The notes under the pieces were generated by a model, which was not told where the DNA came from, ran no database searches, and was given only the letters and a program-made list of their open reading frames with translations. From the NCBI GenBank assembly GCA_016508695.1, contig VNKQ01000016.1:558001-622000 (forward strand): DNA of 64,000 nucleotides. Direction: 5' to 3'. This DNA comes from Hyphodiscus hymeniophilus (taxonomy: Eukaryota > Ascomycota > Leotiomycetes > Helotiales > Hyphodiscaceae). Positions 25,531 to 36,883 of the stretch are shown piece after piece; position 1 is the first letter of the stretch, and every line of letters starts with the position of its first letter. The position numbers and the translations under genes were made by a program.

Positions 25531-25645
25531 TTCGATAGGGACGAGGTAGTAGTTTGATATGGGACAGCAGTGTGAGCTTCAATATCCGGGTTGAAGTGTA
25601 TGTAACTTTGGTGGTGTTGGTTTAGGACGGAATCGTAGGTTATTT

Positions 25646-25670
25646 ACTCCGTACATGGTCCGTACGGAGT
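25646..25670. repeat. Perfect inverted repeat ACTCCGTAC / GTACGGAGT
   Basis: Two 9-base arms, exactly complementary, separated by ATGGTCC. It could be a dimeric regulator site between BTN1 and RXT3 or a relic of a small element. The function is unknown. Confidence 0.6.
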
Positions 25671-26366
25671 CGCTCAATCTGCATGCACGGTCAGGTTCTT
25701 GGTTTCTCGGCTATTGCACCCAATCTGGACGGTCTGCGACTCTGTGGCTGCCTCTGCTCCTTTTGGTGATGGTGGCGCAGGCTTAGCGTACAGGCTAGTG
25801 GAGAGGCTAGTAAGGGTTGCTTGCGGTGCGTGTGCCAGTCCCCAGTCTGCAGACTGCCACCGCGAGTTGAGTTGGAGAGATCCCAAATATGAAGTCCCAT
25901 CATCATTGACGACGGTCCAGAATCAACAACACCAACAACATCATCACCAACGTCAACACCACCGCCCTCTGCCTTCACCATCGACATCCCGCTCTTCGCA
26001 TCCCGATCCTCGACTCACTGTCGTCCGCCCAAGCATACTCATGCGCCCTGTTTCATGCACGGGTGTGGGATTAGAGCTTGAATATCGGTCGCGACTGTTT
26101 CTACACGCAGGTCCCTTCGTACAGGCGGTTTTAGTCCGTGCTACTCCTCGAAAAGGCCGAACCCATCGAAACCACCACCCGGCTGCCAACGCGAGAATAT
26201 ACAGTCATACAGGTGTTGGGAGTGGTCGTGGATATTGAAGAACTGGTCATCTGGTCATCTACATTCGTGCGCTGCTTGCTGGAGGAGTGTCTTGGCACCA
26301 AAGGCAAGTACGCGGCGACAGTGCGCAGCTTGACACACCGCTGTAAGACTGGAGACATCAGACATC

Positions 26367-29300
26367 ATGGATCCAAGACAACCACCACAGCACCCCTTTT
26401 CGCGGAACACTGCATCTCCTTATGGTCGCAGTCCATTTCCACCTTCTGCGAACCAAGCTACATTCTCTACCTCGTCCCATCCGCCTAGTTCAACGCCGTC
26501 TTATGCAGAGCATCAGCGAAGACCTTCAGACCCTCCGTATGGCAGTCAACAACGAACCTATTCACAGGACGGGCCTGTGAGTGCTGGATCAACTCATTCA
26601 AGGCATCAAAGTGCTTCTTCAATCGGTTATGGATCCGCGACTCGAGGAATGCCTCCTCCTTCATCTCCTCAACAGCAGACTCCCCACACTTACGGTCCTC
26701 CACCACCTCGACCACCACCTGTATCGGTTGGACCACCTACGGCCTTTCCAGCGAGCCGTGAGTTGCCTTCTTTGGGCTCAATAGGTCGACCATCGAGTAC
26801 TACAAATAGCAGTATGTCGATTTCCTCAATGCTTGGCGGCCCACCTGCTTTGCGGGAGCAGCCCCCACAGTACACTTCACCCGTCAGCACATCAGCTTCG
26901 CAACCGATGTATCCTGGTCCAGCTCATGTCTCCCCACGATTGGCTGCAACTGGCGCCGACTATGCACCATTTCGAAGACCTCAAACGCCCGAACAGAGGG
27001 CGTACGAACCACGAGATCAGCGAGCAAATTCGGCAGGTTCTCCACCAGGGATGGCTAATTTTGGGACCCCAGATGCACGACGATACGGCACACCCCAGAC
27101 TTACCAGCGACCACCTGCCGATGAACGACGCGACCAACCGCCTGCTCGTGTCCCGAATACTGCGATCCCAGCTCGGCCTGATAGTCAACCAAGTTTCAAT
27201 GCACCACCTCCACGAGTATCAGATAGAGCCCCTGCGCATAGCGAAAGCCTCTTTGGAAGAAGGGAGCCAGCAAGACCAGAATCTGTTGGAAGACCCGACC
27301 CAGCCTACCAAAGGCAAGCCGAATATGAGGAGAGGCAAAGCGCCATATACGCATATGAGCAGAGGGCCAGGCAAGAAAGGGAAAGAGAAGCAGTAGTGCA
27401 GAGAGACATGAGGGAGCGGGAGCAGAGAGAGCAGCAAATGGAGAGAGAGAGGGTGATCAACGAGAGGAACGTAACCCTGCAGCAGGAATATGCTCACCAA
27501 CTGACGCAACGAAATCCCCAGACTGCTTATAGTCGACCTTCTGAGCCTAGAGAGCAGCCTTCGTGGATGCGACCAGGGTATGAGCCACCCCCTCGGCCAG
27601 CATATGAACCAATACCTGAACAAGATCGAGAGTCACCTCGTCTGCCTACAAATGGACACGGTTATCCTGAAACGACTACACCTCAATATGGAAGTCACCC
27701 AGCATATGCACCTAGCGAAACTCGATACCAAACTCATGCCGCTTCTGCCATGCCATCTCATCTTACGTCGATCCCAGCATCGCAATATGAAACTTCAATT
27801 CAAGAGAGACAACGGCTTCATCAGCACGAACATCAGCGACAACAAAATATGTATGGTGGACCGCCTCAACCCGGACCATATCAATCTCAAGATTCACCGA
27901 CAAGAAGAACCATGGAAGAATCTCAACAAATGCAACAACAGCGGACTTTCTTAGGTGTGGGGGAAATTAACCGAAAGGGTCGCGTCTCTCCACTTCCCCA
28001 AGCAGTCCAGGGAGCTCAAGGCCAACAGAGTGGGCCAGCTCATGAACCGGGGATTAAGAGCGAATTTGGCAGGATGTTTTCTGGGATTGGAAGTGGAGTT
28101 AGCGCTATGGGAGCTCCAAGCCCGGTGACTGCAGGCGCTCAAGGAATGCCATTCTCAAACCCGGGATCGATGCGACGCGATGACTTAGATCAAGATTCAC
28201 CGGTTGAAAACGGAAGAGGGATTCACCGAACTGCCTCTAGAGGAGGACGCAGGAGGAAACTGAAGGATGAAGATAGCAGAGATGACGAAAGCAGCAATGG
28301 CAGGACCACTCCAAGTGGAAGGGGTAAACGTGCCAAGACGACTCATCACCACCATGGTGGTCACCATCATCAGTAAGCTCTTCATTCGTCTGATTTTGCC
28401 ACCAGCTAACACTGCTTTGATTGAGTCATCATCACCATCCTCCAGATATCACCTCGTCGCCAAATCAAACACCTTTCAAGTCGATGAAAGGTGCGACAAT
28501 TCCGTCACCTCCTGGCACTGAGTCAAAGGGGACACCGGCTCTTCACCATCATCACAATGTACCTCGAAACCACCATCATCCCGCGAACCCTGTCAAACCT
28601 GCTCCCGTAATCAACCCTATAATACCTCTTCCGAAGATGACGATTCGTTCTCAATCTGTGTTAAATCACGTGAAGGATAAACCTCGCAGGCATCTTGGCT
28701 ACGCATACTACAAATCAGTCTTGAAACCTGCGAGGCGCTCTACAAGCGATAAAGACGACCGAGGTTTCGCGAGTACGCCTGAGCCATTACCTCGATTTGA
28801 AGGACAAGAAAATTGCACGTTCACAGTCAAAGTACCAAAAGTTTACCTTGGTGACGTCAGCCGTGAAGAGATTACCAGGAGAAGAGCTGTCTGGGGCACG
28901 GATGTTTACACAGATGACTCAGACGTCGTTGCTGCATGTATACATCAAGGCTGGTTTCGTGGTGCTTGGAACAAGGATGTGGATGTTGAACTTCTTGACC
29001 TAGAGATTGCAGGCACGAATGGTGCTGTCAATGGTAAGGATTACGAGAACGATATTCTCACCGAGCCACCTCGAAGAGGCCCCATGCATGTGCCGAAAAA
29101 GAAAGATCTCCACGTTACGGTCCTGGTCCTCCCAGCGCTAGAGAAATATTCCAGTACCACCAAGTTTGGAATAAGGAGTCGAGAATGGGGAGGCCGGCAA
29201 GAAGGCTATCAAGGCGTTCATGATGGATTAAGCTTCATGATCATGAGCGTTCAGTGGGTGGATGGAGTCGACAGTAATGAAGGACGAAGTGGTGAGCTGA

Positions 29301-29695
29301 GGAGAACGATAATGGCGGAGGCGTTAGATAACACAGAGATGGAGGCGGAGGATGCCTGGGGAGAGTTGCTTGTCAGCGGCAATGGAGCGAATGGACCAGA
29401 AACCCATGCCGAGGAAAGTTTTGAGCGAGGCGGAGCTGGAATGGATGGCGTTGGGATGACTGGCGATATCAAAGGGGTGGGGACGAAAAGCTGGTGGAAG
29501 AAATCAAATGAGGTTCCACAAGAAGCCGAGAAGGAACCCGAGGTCGAAAAGGTGGTGGACCAGGATAGAGAGATCGAGAGAGTGACGGAACGAATGATTG
29601 AAAACGCAAATGCGACTTCGGCGCTGGACGGTGGGAAGGAGAATGAAGCTATCACAGTGGAGAGATCGGGTGACGAAGTAACGGCTGTAGCATAG
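26367..29695 (+). CDS. RXT3: Rxt3-like subunit of the Rpd3L histone deacetylase complex
   Basis: Rxt3 is a subunit of the large Rpd3 histone deacetylase complex, which represses transcription. Exons 26367-28372 and 28426-29695 join in phase 2 over a 53-bp intron and give 1,091 residues. The first two thirds are low-complexity and disordered: Pro/Ser/Gln-rich, then an Arg/Glu/Gln-rich stretch near residues 330-400. A His-rich run straddles the intron. The conserved Rxt3 domain lies at about 790-950: CTFTVKVPKVYLGDVSREEI, then RRAVWGTDVYTDDSDVVAACIH, then HVTVLVLPALEKYSSTTKFGIRSREWG and HDGLSFMIMSVQWV. A charged tail ends at TAG 29695. The ATG (26367, GACATCATGG) is the first in frame. The identification rests on the C-terminal domain. 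Confidence 0.88.
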
Positions 29696-31428
29696 TCAAG
29701 TCGACATTTGAGCGCTGGTTTATTAATGTTGTACGTTCGACAGAAGTGCACCTTCTTCGTGGCAGCATTTTGCACTTCGACATTATTGGTCTATTTTTGC
29801 TTCAGTAGTATAGCAAAGCGCATCGGCGTTTAATTACTTTTACCCGGCCAAAAATGTCACAAATATCACTTATTGACCATGATGACTCGTAAAGCCACTT
29901 GGTGATTACCATATGGCTTTCCCACACTATAAGAATATCCGTATGTTTACATGTTTTTTTTTATTGTTTTATGTCTAGTTTTGTTGGGGTCGAGCCATAC
30001 CCTCAGAAAGGAAAAGAGGAATCAGTAGGCCAGATTGTCTGCTATCCGACACTAGGATGCCATTCTTTTTAGAAGTGAGTCATTGATGCTGACCAGAACT
30101 CCGCGGAATATCGAGATGAGATCACGGGTGAGGGACGAGATAGTAAGTAATCGGGAGCCACGACATTTTGATTCTTGTATTGCTTCGAAGTTGTGGCTTT
30201 TGGAGCGGTCTTAGAGGTACTTGGAAGTCGAACGATCACTGACTGTTGCAGTGGGAGTTATCCGTAGTGGCTCCTGCCAGTTGACGAGGTTCCCTTTCCA
30301 TGAGTCGTGCTCTTGCGATGACTCGGACTCGGAAGCGAATCTGAAATGGCCTACGTAGGGTGTGACGCTGTAAGTGAAAGGCACTTTTGATGGCTATGAG
30401 ATTCTCGAGTAGTCAGGTCTGGATCGATCAGAGAGTTTTTCTATTTGGGGTCTTTATTGGGTGACCGAAATGAGCATGAGGAACTCGGAGTTACCATCTT
30501 GCATAGTTTAAATCTGGAAAGGTCGGTGGTAACGTGACGATCCAGGTACGAATGAGACAACCTGGTGAGCCGATTTTTCAGTTGAGCGCGTAACTTACTG
30601 AGGTTGAAATCGAAGCCAATCCCACTGTTGAGTATGGCCAGATGATGGAGGAAGTCAGAAAGCTAGTAAGACATGTTACGCCAAGGGAAAACAAGAAGTC
30701 TTTAACGTCGACAAGCAGCGGCATACTGGACTCTTCATCCACTCTTCCGCCAATGCTATGGATTCAACACCCCGTCTAACATCATCTATTCTTGAAAGCA
30801 AGCTGAGATCGTCACCCAGGTTAGTAAGTCGTCTTGGTACTGGATTGATGTTGATGTGCTGGCTGATGGGACGAGGCTATCAGATCATTGTCTCAAAGCA
30901 ACCTTACACAACTGGGTACATCAACCGGGAAGGCTAAGTAGCAGCTTTCTATATGCTAAGATGGGTATTACTTCTCTCTCCCGAGCGGCAGAGAGCACTC
31001 CATTGACTAATGTACCATTTCCGATCATGGTTTCCAAATGAGCTTATGGAGAAGTCAAGAGACAGGGATCGGTTGGCCGTGACGATTCTAGTGCATCGCG
31101 GCATTGTCCTGCACTTGCCGAGACACCTATTTACGTGAAACGGCGAAAAGAGTTCGTTGATGCCGCAGAGCTTGTAGTATGATCAGAATCGCCTGCTTGT
31201 CTTTCTGGTCCTGCTCTCAAAGAAGGCAATGGCAGTCGCAGGGGGCATCTGACTTCAAATGATGAGAACACAAATTGAGCCATGATACGTAGATATCCCC
31301 GAAGGAAAACGCCGAAGTGAGGCTCTCGTTGCCGCGTTTGGATCCTTATTCAATGATCATCCATTCATGCTGTTGTACACTTGGTGAGTTGATTCTATTA
31401 CAGAAACCTCCAATGAAGTGTCGCTGAA
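29696..31428. other. Intergenic region, no gene recognised
   Basis: About 1.7 kb between the RXT3 stop and the SDHAF4 stop (convergent). Only short frames without a family signature occur. I checked both strands for tRNA-like A/B boxes and for repeats shared with the right-hand TE region and found none by eye. Confidence 0.5.
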
Positions 31429-31902
31429 TCAGAAGTCCGTGACTCTTCCGTTGTAACTCCAATCACCTCTATCCCCGGTACTACCCCACCGCAAAGGCTC
31501 ATTCTTGGGTCCTCCAACCTCGCCAGTCTTCGGATTGACCTCGCCCTCAAATTCCGGTTCTGCGCCTCGTCTGATATCCGGATGTAGTTCTTCGCCCTTG
31601 CCAGTCGCCGCCACTCTTGCATCATTTTCTTTCTCAATTCCTGCTTTTAAAGGCTCCGTCGCGGGAGACTGGTTAATTTGTGGTCTCGTCCGAGGTCCTG
31701 GTTCAGATGCCGCTTGATTTACGACTGGCTTTGGCGTACTGAATGCACCTGTTGAAGCTCTTTGCAATCGTTCATACTCTTCTTGCTCCTTTGGTGGGAG
31801 GCGAGGTGGTGCTGGGCCTGTTGCGAAGGCTGTTCTTCTTGTAGATGAGGTGAAGAAGCGTGGGCTTGAAAGGAGGAATCTAGGAATCAACAGACGTGAC
31901 AT
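31429..31902 (-). CDS. Succinate dehydrogenase assembly factor 4 (SDHAF4/Sdh8 type), mitochondrial
   Basis: SDHAF4 binds flavinylated Sdh1 in the mitochondrial matrix and protects it from auto-oxidation until it meets Sdh2. This single-exon 157-residue frame starts MSRLLIPRFLLSSPRFFTSS, an Arg/Ser-rich amphipathic segment with no acidic residues, typical of a matrix-targeting presequence. The diagnostic C-terminal block is complete: HPDIRRGAEPEFEGEVN followed by PKTGEVGGPKNEPLRWG, a DWSYNGRVTDF ending, and the stop. The middle is a disordered Pro/Thr/Glu-rich linker, common in fungal members. The ATG (31902) is the first in frame. The gene is divergent from tryptophan synthase, sharing a 380-bp upstream region. 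Confidence 0.92.
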   Translation of the reverse strand: MSRLLIPRFLLSSPRFFTSSTRRTAFATGPAPPRLPPKEQEEYERLQRASTGAFSTPKPVVNQAASEPGPRTRPQINQSPATEPLKAGIEKENDARVAATGKGEELHPDIRRGAEPEFEGEVNPKTGEVGGPKNEPLRWGSTGDRGDWSYNGRVTDF

Positions 31903-32282
31903 TGTGATATTTCTCTTAAGTTGCTATCGTTTTCAGACTGTCGATTTGAATCAGCGTTGTTATTTATAATTGAACAGGCCACTCGATCGAAGAACGTAGG
32001 TATATACCTACGCCAGGTTTATTTGTGGCGAGAGATGGACTGATATAAAATAAAGGATGAGGTAATCATCACAAGGGCTCCACTGGTGCTCCCACCAGCT
32101 CCTCATCCGGATAAACCTTCCACCGGAGCTAGTAGTGGCGTGCAGCGGTCTCGGATGGCAATTCAGAGGGGCGATTCGGATATCAAAATTATCATAGAGT
32201 CACGTCGAAACAGATATTTAACAAAGAAACTCCCCCCTATCTTGCGATTCAATAAAGTTCTTACATTTCAAATCGTGTAGCT
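31903..32282. promoter_or_regulatory. Shared divergent promoter of SDHAF4 and tryptophan synthase
   Basis: A 380-bp interval between two start codons. It contains a TATAAAATAAAG-like AT stretch near 32043 and a TGACTC motif (reverse strand) at 32197-32202, about 80 bp upstream of the tryptophan synthase ATG. Bidirectional promoter activity is inferred from spacing alone. Confidence 0.5.
32197..32202 (-). promoter_or_regulatory. Candidate Gcn4/CpcA site (TGACTC)
   Basis: TGACTC reads on the minus strand. General amino acid (cross-pathway) control factors Gcn4/CPC1/CpcA bind TGACTCA. The last base here is T, so the match is to the six-base core only. Its place upstream of a tryptophan gene makes it plausible. 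Confidence 0.35.
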
Positions 32283-34718
32283 ATGGAGGGACTCAAAAGC
32301 ACTTTTGCGCTATGCAAAAGGGAAGATAGGGTAAGTCATTCCCGGGCGCGAGGGCCTTTTGACGACAGTAAAGACTAACACCTATAATAGCCAGCTCTTG
32401 TGACTTATGTTACTGCTGGCTTCCCTACGCCAGGCGATACTGTAGATGTTCTACTGGGCATGGAAGCTGGTGGTGCAGGTATGAACCTACTCTCAAACTG
32501 TCAATTGGTACTGACTTCTCTTTCAGATGTCATCGAAATTGGCCTTCCTTTCACAGATCCAATTGCAGACGGCCCCACGATACAGAAAGCAAACACAGTA
32601 AATAAAGATCCCACCTGCCCTTACAGATCGATCACTAACACTCCTTATAGCAAGCTCTGAAAAACGGAGTTACGGTCACATCAACGCTCGAAATGGTACG
32701 AGAAGCGCGAAAGAGGGGATTAAGAGCTCCAGTTCTGTTTATGGGGTACTACAACCCTATGCTGAGCTATGGAGAGGAGAAACTGTTGAAGGATTGTCGG
32801 GAAGCAGGTGTCAATGGCTTCATCGTCGTTGATCTACCACCGGAAGAGGCTGTCACATTCAGGAACTGGTGCACGAAAGGAGGGTGGGTTTTACCGCAAA
32901 TCTCTAGGTCGAGGAAATACTAATGCTGCTATCTTTAGTCTCTCCTACGTTCCTCTTATTGCCCCTGCGACCTCCGAAACTCGCATGAAGCTTCTATGTA
33001 AGCTCGCCGACTCCTTCATATACGTCGTATCTCGAATGGGTGTCACTGGTGCAACGGGAACAATGAATACAGGCCTGCCTGACCTTTTGAGACGAGTGAA
33101 GGAATACTCGGGCAACATTCCAGCAGCGGTGGGCTTTGGCGTCAGTACAAGAGATCACTTCCTCAGTGTCGCAAAGATCGCAGATGGTGTTGTTATCGGA
33201 AGCCAAATCATTACCACTCTGACAGAGGCCGCTCCTGGCCAGGGAGGAAAGGCTGTTGAGGAATACTGTGCTCAAGTATCCGGAAGGAGAAACCCTCCAA
33301 ATGGTGGGCTTACCCGCGAGGTCGGCATTGTGGAGACCATATATGAAGCTGCCGAGCCAGATGGAAATAGTGTGCACGTAGATGGAGTCATTCGAGAGAA
33401 CGGCCATGGACCGGGCTTAGCAGACCAGATTGAAGCTCTGAATACGGATGGTCCAGTGGATGCTGCTGCTGTTCCCGCACGCTTTGGCGAATTTGGTGGT
33501 CAATACGTTCCTGAGTCTTTAATGGACTGCCTGTCGGAGCTGGAAGAAGGGTTCAACAAGATCAAGGACGATCCTGCTTTCTGGGAAGAGTACCGCACAT
33601 ACTATCCTTGGATGGGACGTCCTGGACACCTACATCTTGCTGAACGATTGACCGAGCATGCTGGTGGAGCAAATATTTGGCTCAAACGAGAAGACCTAAA
33701 CCATACTGGAAGCCATAAGATCAACAATGCCTTAGGCCAGATCCTCCTGGCAAGACGGTTAGGGAAAACTGAAATCATTGCAGAAACTGGTGCAGGTCAA
33801 CATGGTGTTGCTACAGCTACAGTCTGTGCAAAATTCGGCATGAAATGTACCATCTACATGGGAGCTGTGAGTTGCACTGTCATTTCCAAGGTCCATATTG
33901 CTAAGAAATTATAGGAAGATGTTAGAAGACAAGCCCTAAACGTGTTTCGGATCAAGCTTCTCGGCGCACAAGTCATCGCAGTCGAAGCTGGCTCTCGCAC
34001 CCTTCGTGATGCCGTTAATGAAGCCTTACGTGCTTGGGTCGTGAAGCTCGAAACCACTCACTACATCATTGGCTCTGCCATTGGGCCTCATCCATTTCCC
34101 ACCATCGTACGGACTTTCCAATCAGTCATTGGCAATGAGACCAAGGAACAAATGCAAGAGAAGCGTGGCAAGCTTCCAGACGCAGTTGTCGCATGCGTGG
34201 GAGGAGGCAGCAATGCTGTCGGAATGTTTTACCCCTTCTCCAAAGATCCATCAGTAAAGCTACTGGGTGTGGAAGCCGGAGGTGACGGTGTTGATACTGA
34301 CCGCCACTCTGCCACTCTGACTGGAGGTACAAAGGGTGTTCTCCACGGCGTTCGCACGTACGTCCTACAAGACAAACACGGACAGATCTCCGACACTCAC
34401 TCAGTTTCTGCTGGCTTGGACTATCCTGGTGTTGGCCCTGAACTCTCATCTTGGAAGGACAATGAGCGAGCGAAGTTTATTGCAGCTACAGACGCTGAAG
34501 CTTTCAAAGGCTTCCGCTTGATCAGTCAGCTTGAGGGTATCATCCCCGCGCTGGAAACCGCTCATGCCGTTTGGGGAGCGTTAGAGTTGGCAAAGAATAT
34601 GGAGAAAGGGCAGGATATTGTCATCTGTGTGAGCGGTAGAGGTGATAAGGATGTGCAGAGCGTTGCTGATGAATTGCCTCTACTGGGCCCAGAAATTGGG
34701 TGGGACTTGCGATTCTAA
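32283..34718 (+). CDS. Bifunctional tryptophan synthase (alpha-beta fusion)
   Basis: Catalyses the last two steps of tryptophan synthesis: indole-3-glycerol phosphate to indole (alpha), then indole plus serine to tryptophan (beta, PLP-dependent). Six exons (32283-32330, 32391-32478, 32527-32597, 32651-32883, 32939-33866, 33915-34718) keep frame across five 48-60 bp introns and give 723 residues, the usual fungal length. The alpha half (about 1-280) has Glu49 and Asp60 in VIEIGLPFTDPIADGP, matching the catalytic residues of bacterial TrpA. A linker leads to the beta half (about 310-715), which starts near RFGEFGGQYVPESLMDCL. Its PLP lysine is residue 407 in NHTGSHKINNALGQ, and the cofactor phosphate loop is CVGGGSNAVGMF. 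It is intact and presumably functional. The fungal gene is named TRP5 in yeast and trp-3 in Neurospora. Confidence 0.97.
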
Positions 34719-35781
34719 TCAGCGCTTGGAAGTAGATTAAAAGCGACGGCAATTGTAATAATGCTGTCTTATGTAAGTCGTGTAGATCCATCTATTAGTG
34801 AAAGCAGAAAAGCGACATCCTATTTGGTTCATCAAGTCGATGCGACTTTAAATCCCCTCCAATTGAATGCCGCATCGATAATACCTTTCAGTGAAGTCAC
34901 CATTCGTATAGCTTGACGAACTCTGAAATTGAAGTCGCTGAAATTCTCCTGTTAGTTGGGCGTTTTAGCTTATTCAAGCTTTCTCATCTGCAGTTCAACC
35001 TCCTAAGAAACTTCAGAAGACGGAAGGGTCAAGCTCTACCAAGCTGTGGATTACTTGGCATACGACCAGCCAAGAAAGGTTGCAGACAGGCAACGGTGAT
35101 GCCTATGCAGTGCGTTTGCAAGAATTATGAACCTCGTCAACTATCTTTCCTTCTAAAAGTGGTCTTCATTGAGCCGGCCTATGCCAAAACAGACTGTGGG
35201 GACGGTCTACAGCAACTTCTAGTACTATATTTCGCGAGGGCCGCATGGGTTCTCATTCGCATCCAGGCTATTTCCGAGCAGATCCGTGATATACACTGTG
35301 CCGTAACTCTACCCCCAGAACTCAATGAACGGCAGAAAGCGCACTCCAAAGTCGTCAGGGCTAGAGTACCAGCCTACCACCTAATCATAAACCTTCCCAA
35401 CAGAGGTTGCCGGAAAGTATAGCATTTTTCCCTCCAAAGCCTGGCTCCAGATCAGACTACCAAATACCGTAATCTGAATGGGAGATGACCAAATTTATAA
35501 TCAGTGGTGATGAGCAGTTCCTGAGGAATCCGTTGGCTTGGGTGTGCATGCAATATATGAAAAGAACCCCCTGCTTCCTTCCAACCAGGCCCAGATCCCT
35601 TGGTTGGAGATCTCTGTGTTCGAAACTTGGCGTTAAGCGGAGCAACTATTAGGCAATTGCGATTCACATACTACTTCGAAACCTAAATTAAGCATAATTT
35701 TTAACATCAGACAAGACTTTGACTTCAGACTTGAAGACCAACTCAATTCGGGTACATAGAATACTTAAGTACTCGTATAAT
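34719..35781. other. Convergent intergenic region, no gene recognised
   Basis: About 1.06 kb between the stops of tryptophan synthase and the HD gene. A 170-codon open frame at 34913-35422 begins with TTG rather than ATG and shows no family signature, so I do not call it. It should hold the two 3' UTRs. Confidence 0.5.
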
Positions 35782-36390
35782 CTACATATTCCCAGCCTCC
35801 GTCTCCTCACTCCACCATGCTTTGAAAACCCTCAATCTCTCGGACCTCTTCTTCGCCAATCTCCTCCCTGGTACAGTCTTCATCATCACTTCCAACTTAA
35901 ACAGCTTCGTACCGAAAATCTCCATTGATGCCTCCATCTCCCTCCCAATCCTCACAGCGCCATAAGTGAACACCCTCCCAGTACCAACCGCCCCAATGGA
36001 ATCCAACTGATCTGCATCCTGAATCACCGCTAACTCCGGGTATTTTTCAATCAGGCGCTCAAGGTATGCTCTGTGTTGGACTTCAGAAGAATAAGCCACC
36101 CCGAGGCAGATAGCCAGCACCTTCTCCACTAGTACGAGACCCGATCCGAGAAACAGCAGGAGATCTCGCACCATTGTATTTCCATCCTCGCCCTCTTTCA
36201 GGTATTTCCTGTCGCCGATGTCGTGGAGGAGTGTGGAGAGAGTGATGATCGTAGGATCGAGTCTCAAGAATGTTCGTAGCGGTCCGTTTTCCGTATCATC
36301 GGTGCTCTCAATCTCTGCCAGGATCTGTCGAGATATATTTAGCACGCGCTTGATGTGGTTGAAGTCGTGGGAGCCATCGAAGTAGTTCAT
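35782..36390 (-). CDS. HD-domain metal-dependent phosphohydrolase, N-terminus possibly shortened
   Basis: HD-domain proteins bind divalent metal through His and Asp residues and hydrolyse phosphoester bonds; the natural substrate of this fungal group (YedJ/YpgQ-like) is not settled. The 202-residue frame shows the expected pattern: H8 in DGSHDFNHIKRV, H56-D57 in LSTLLHDIGD, and D125 in VIQDADQLDSIG, then a GRVFTYGAVR segment and a basic C-terminal helix. Translation starts at ATG 36390. Homologues usually have an extra helix before this point. Here the upstream codons in frame read like that helix (ELIHKVSRHVEI), but a TAA stands directly before the ATG and no ATG lies upstream in that frame. 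Either the helix is lost, or an unseen exon or a sequence error is involved. The domain call is firm; the start is not. Confidence 0.8.
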   Translation of the reverse strand: MNYFDGSHDFNHIKRVLNISRQILAEIESTDDTENGPLRTFLRLDPTIITLSTLLHDIGDRKYLKEGEDGNTMVRDLLLFLGSGLVLVEKVLAICLGVAYSSEVQHRAYLERLIEKYPELAVIQDADQLDSIGAVGTGRVFTYGAVRIGREMEASMEIFGTKLFKLEVMMKTVPGRRLAKKRSERLRVFKAWWSEETEAGNM

Positions 36391-36404
36391 TTATATTTCG
36401 ACAT
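36387..36404 (-). other. Five-codon uORF overlapping the HD gene start (ATGA)
   Basis: An ATG at 36404 (minus strand) opens a five-codon frame (MSKYK) whose TGA overlaps the HD start codon in the form ATGA. Such an overlap can support termination-reinitiation and would reduce translation of the main frame. It is only relevant if the transcript starts upstream of it. Confidence 0.45.
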
Positions 36405-36883
36405 GCCTGGAGACTTTGTGTATCAGCTCTTGCGATTGTGACACCTTGCTTGCTGCATACGCCTCTGTTGGGGGTGGGAAGAGACAAGCCTGGCTCTTAT
36501 ATCTGGCGAAAAATTACTGAAGTCGTAAGCAGAACAATACACAATTGTGATTCCAGGCAACAACGTGACGGTGACCCGTGGAGTCCGTGTGTATGCCAGC
36601 ACCCACCGGCACAAGCCCTAAGTCACTGGTGTACCCGAAGTGTTTGTATGAGACGTACGCGACACATCAAACGCGCGGTCACGTGACAGTATAGTTTAAC
36701 CATTCCGAGACCCGCATCGAAACAATGCCTTCTCCTTCTATTCGCTGCATGGTAAACAGTCTGGTGTATACATACTATGTAAGTACTTCGACTGGGGTAT
36801 AAGCCATTTCAATCTATCCGAACCCTGTGAAGTCCCAGGGGTACAAACTCCAACCCATCCAGCAGAACCTTTCCCAAAGGAGA
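36405..36883. other. Intergenic region between HD gene and AMA1-like gene
   Basis: The 5' side of the HD gene and 3' side of the AMA1-like gene. A palindrome GTCACGTGAC lies at 36679-36688, about 290 bp upstream of the HD start, a possible bHLH (Cbf1-type) site. No gene is visible. Confidence 0.45.

Larger units (their letters stand above)
25344..26366. other. Divergent promoter region BTN1/RXT3
   Basis: About 1 kb between two divergent start codons. It contains an (AT)16 tract and a 9-bp-arm inverted repeat, listed separately. Short open frames across 25699-26238 have no recognisable domain and are probably leader sequence of RXT3. Confidence 0.5.

Noticed and set aside
34913..35422. 170-codon open frame downstream of tryptophan synthase
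   Set aside because: It starts with TTG, lacks an ATG start in good context, shows no family signature and lies in a 3' convergent interval.
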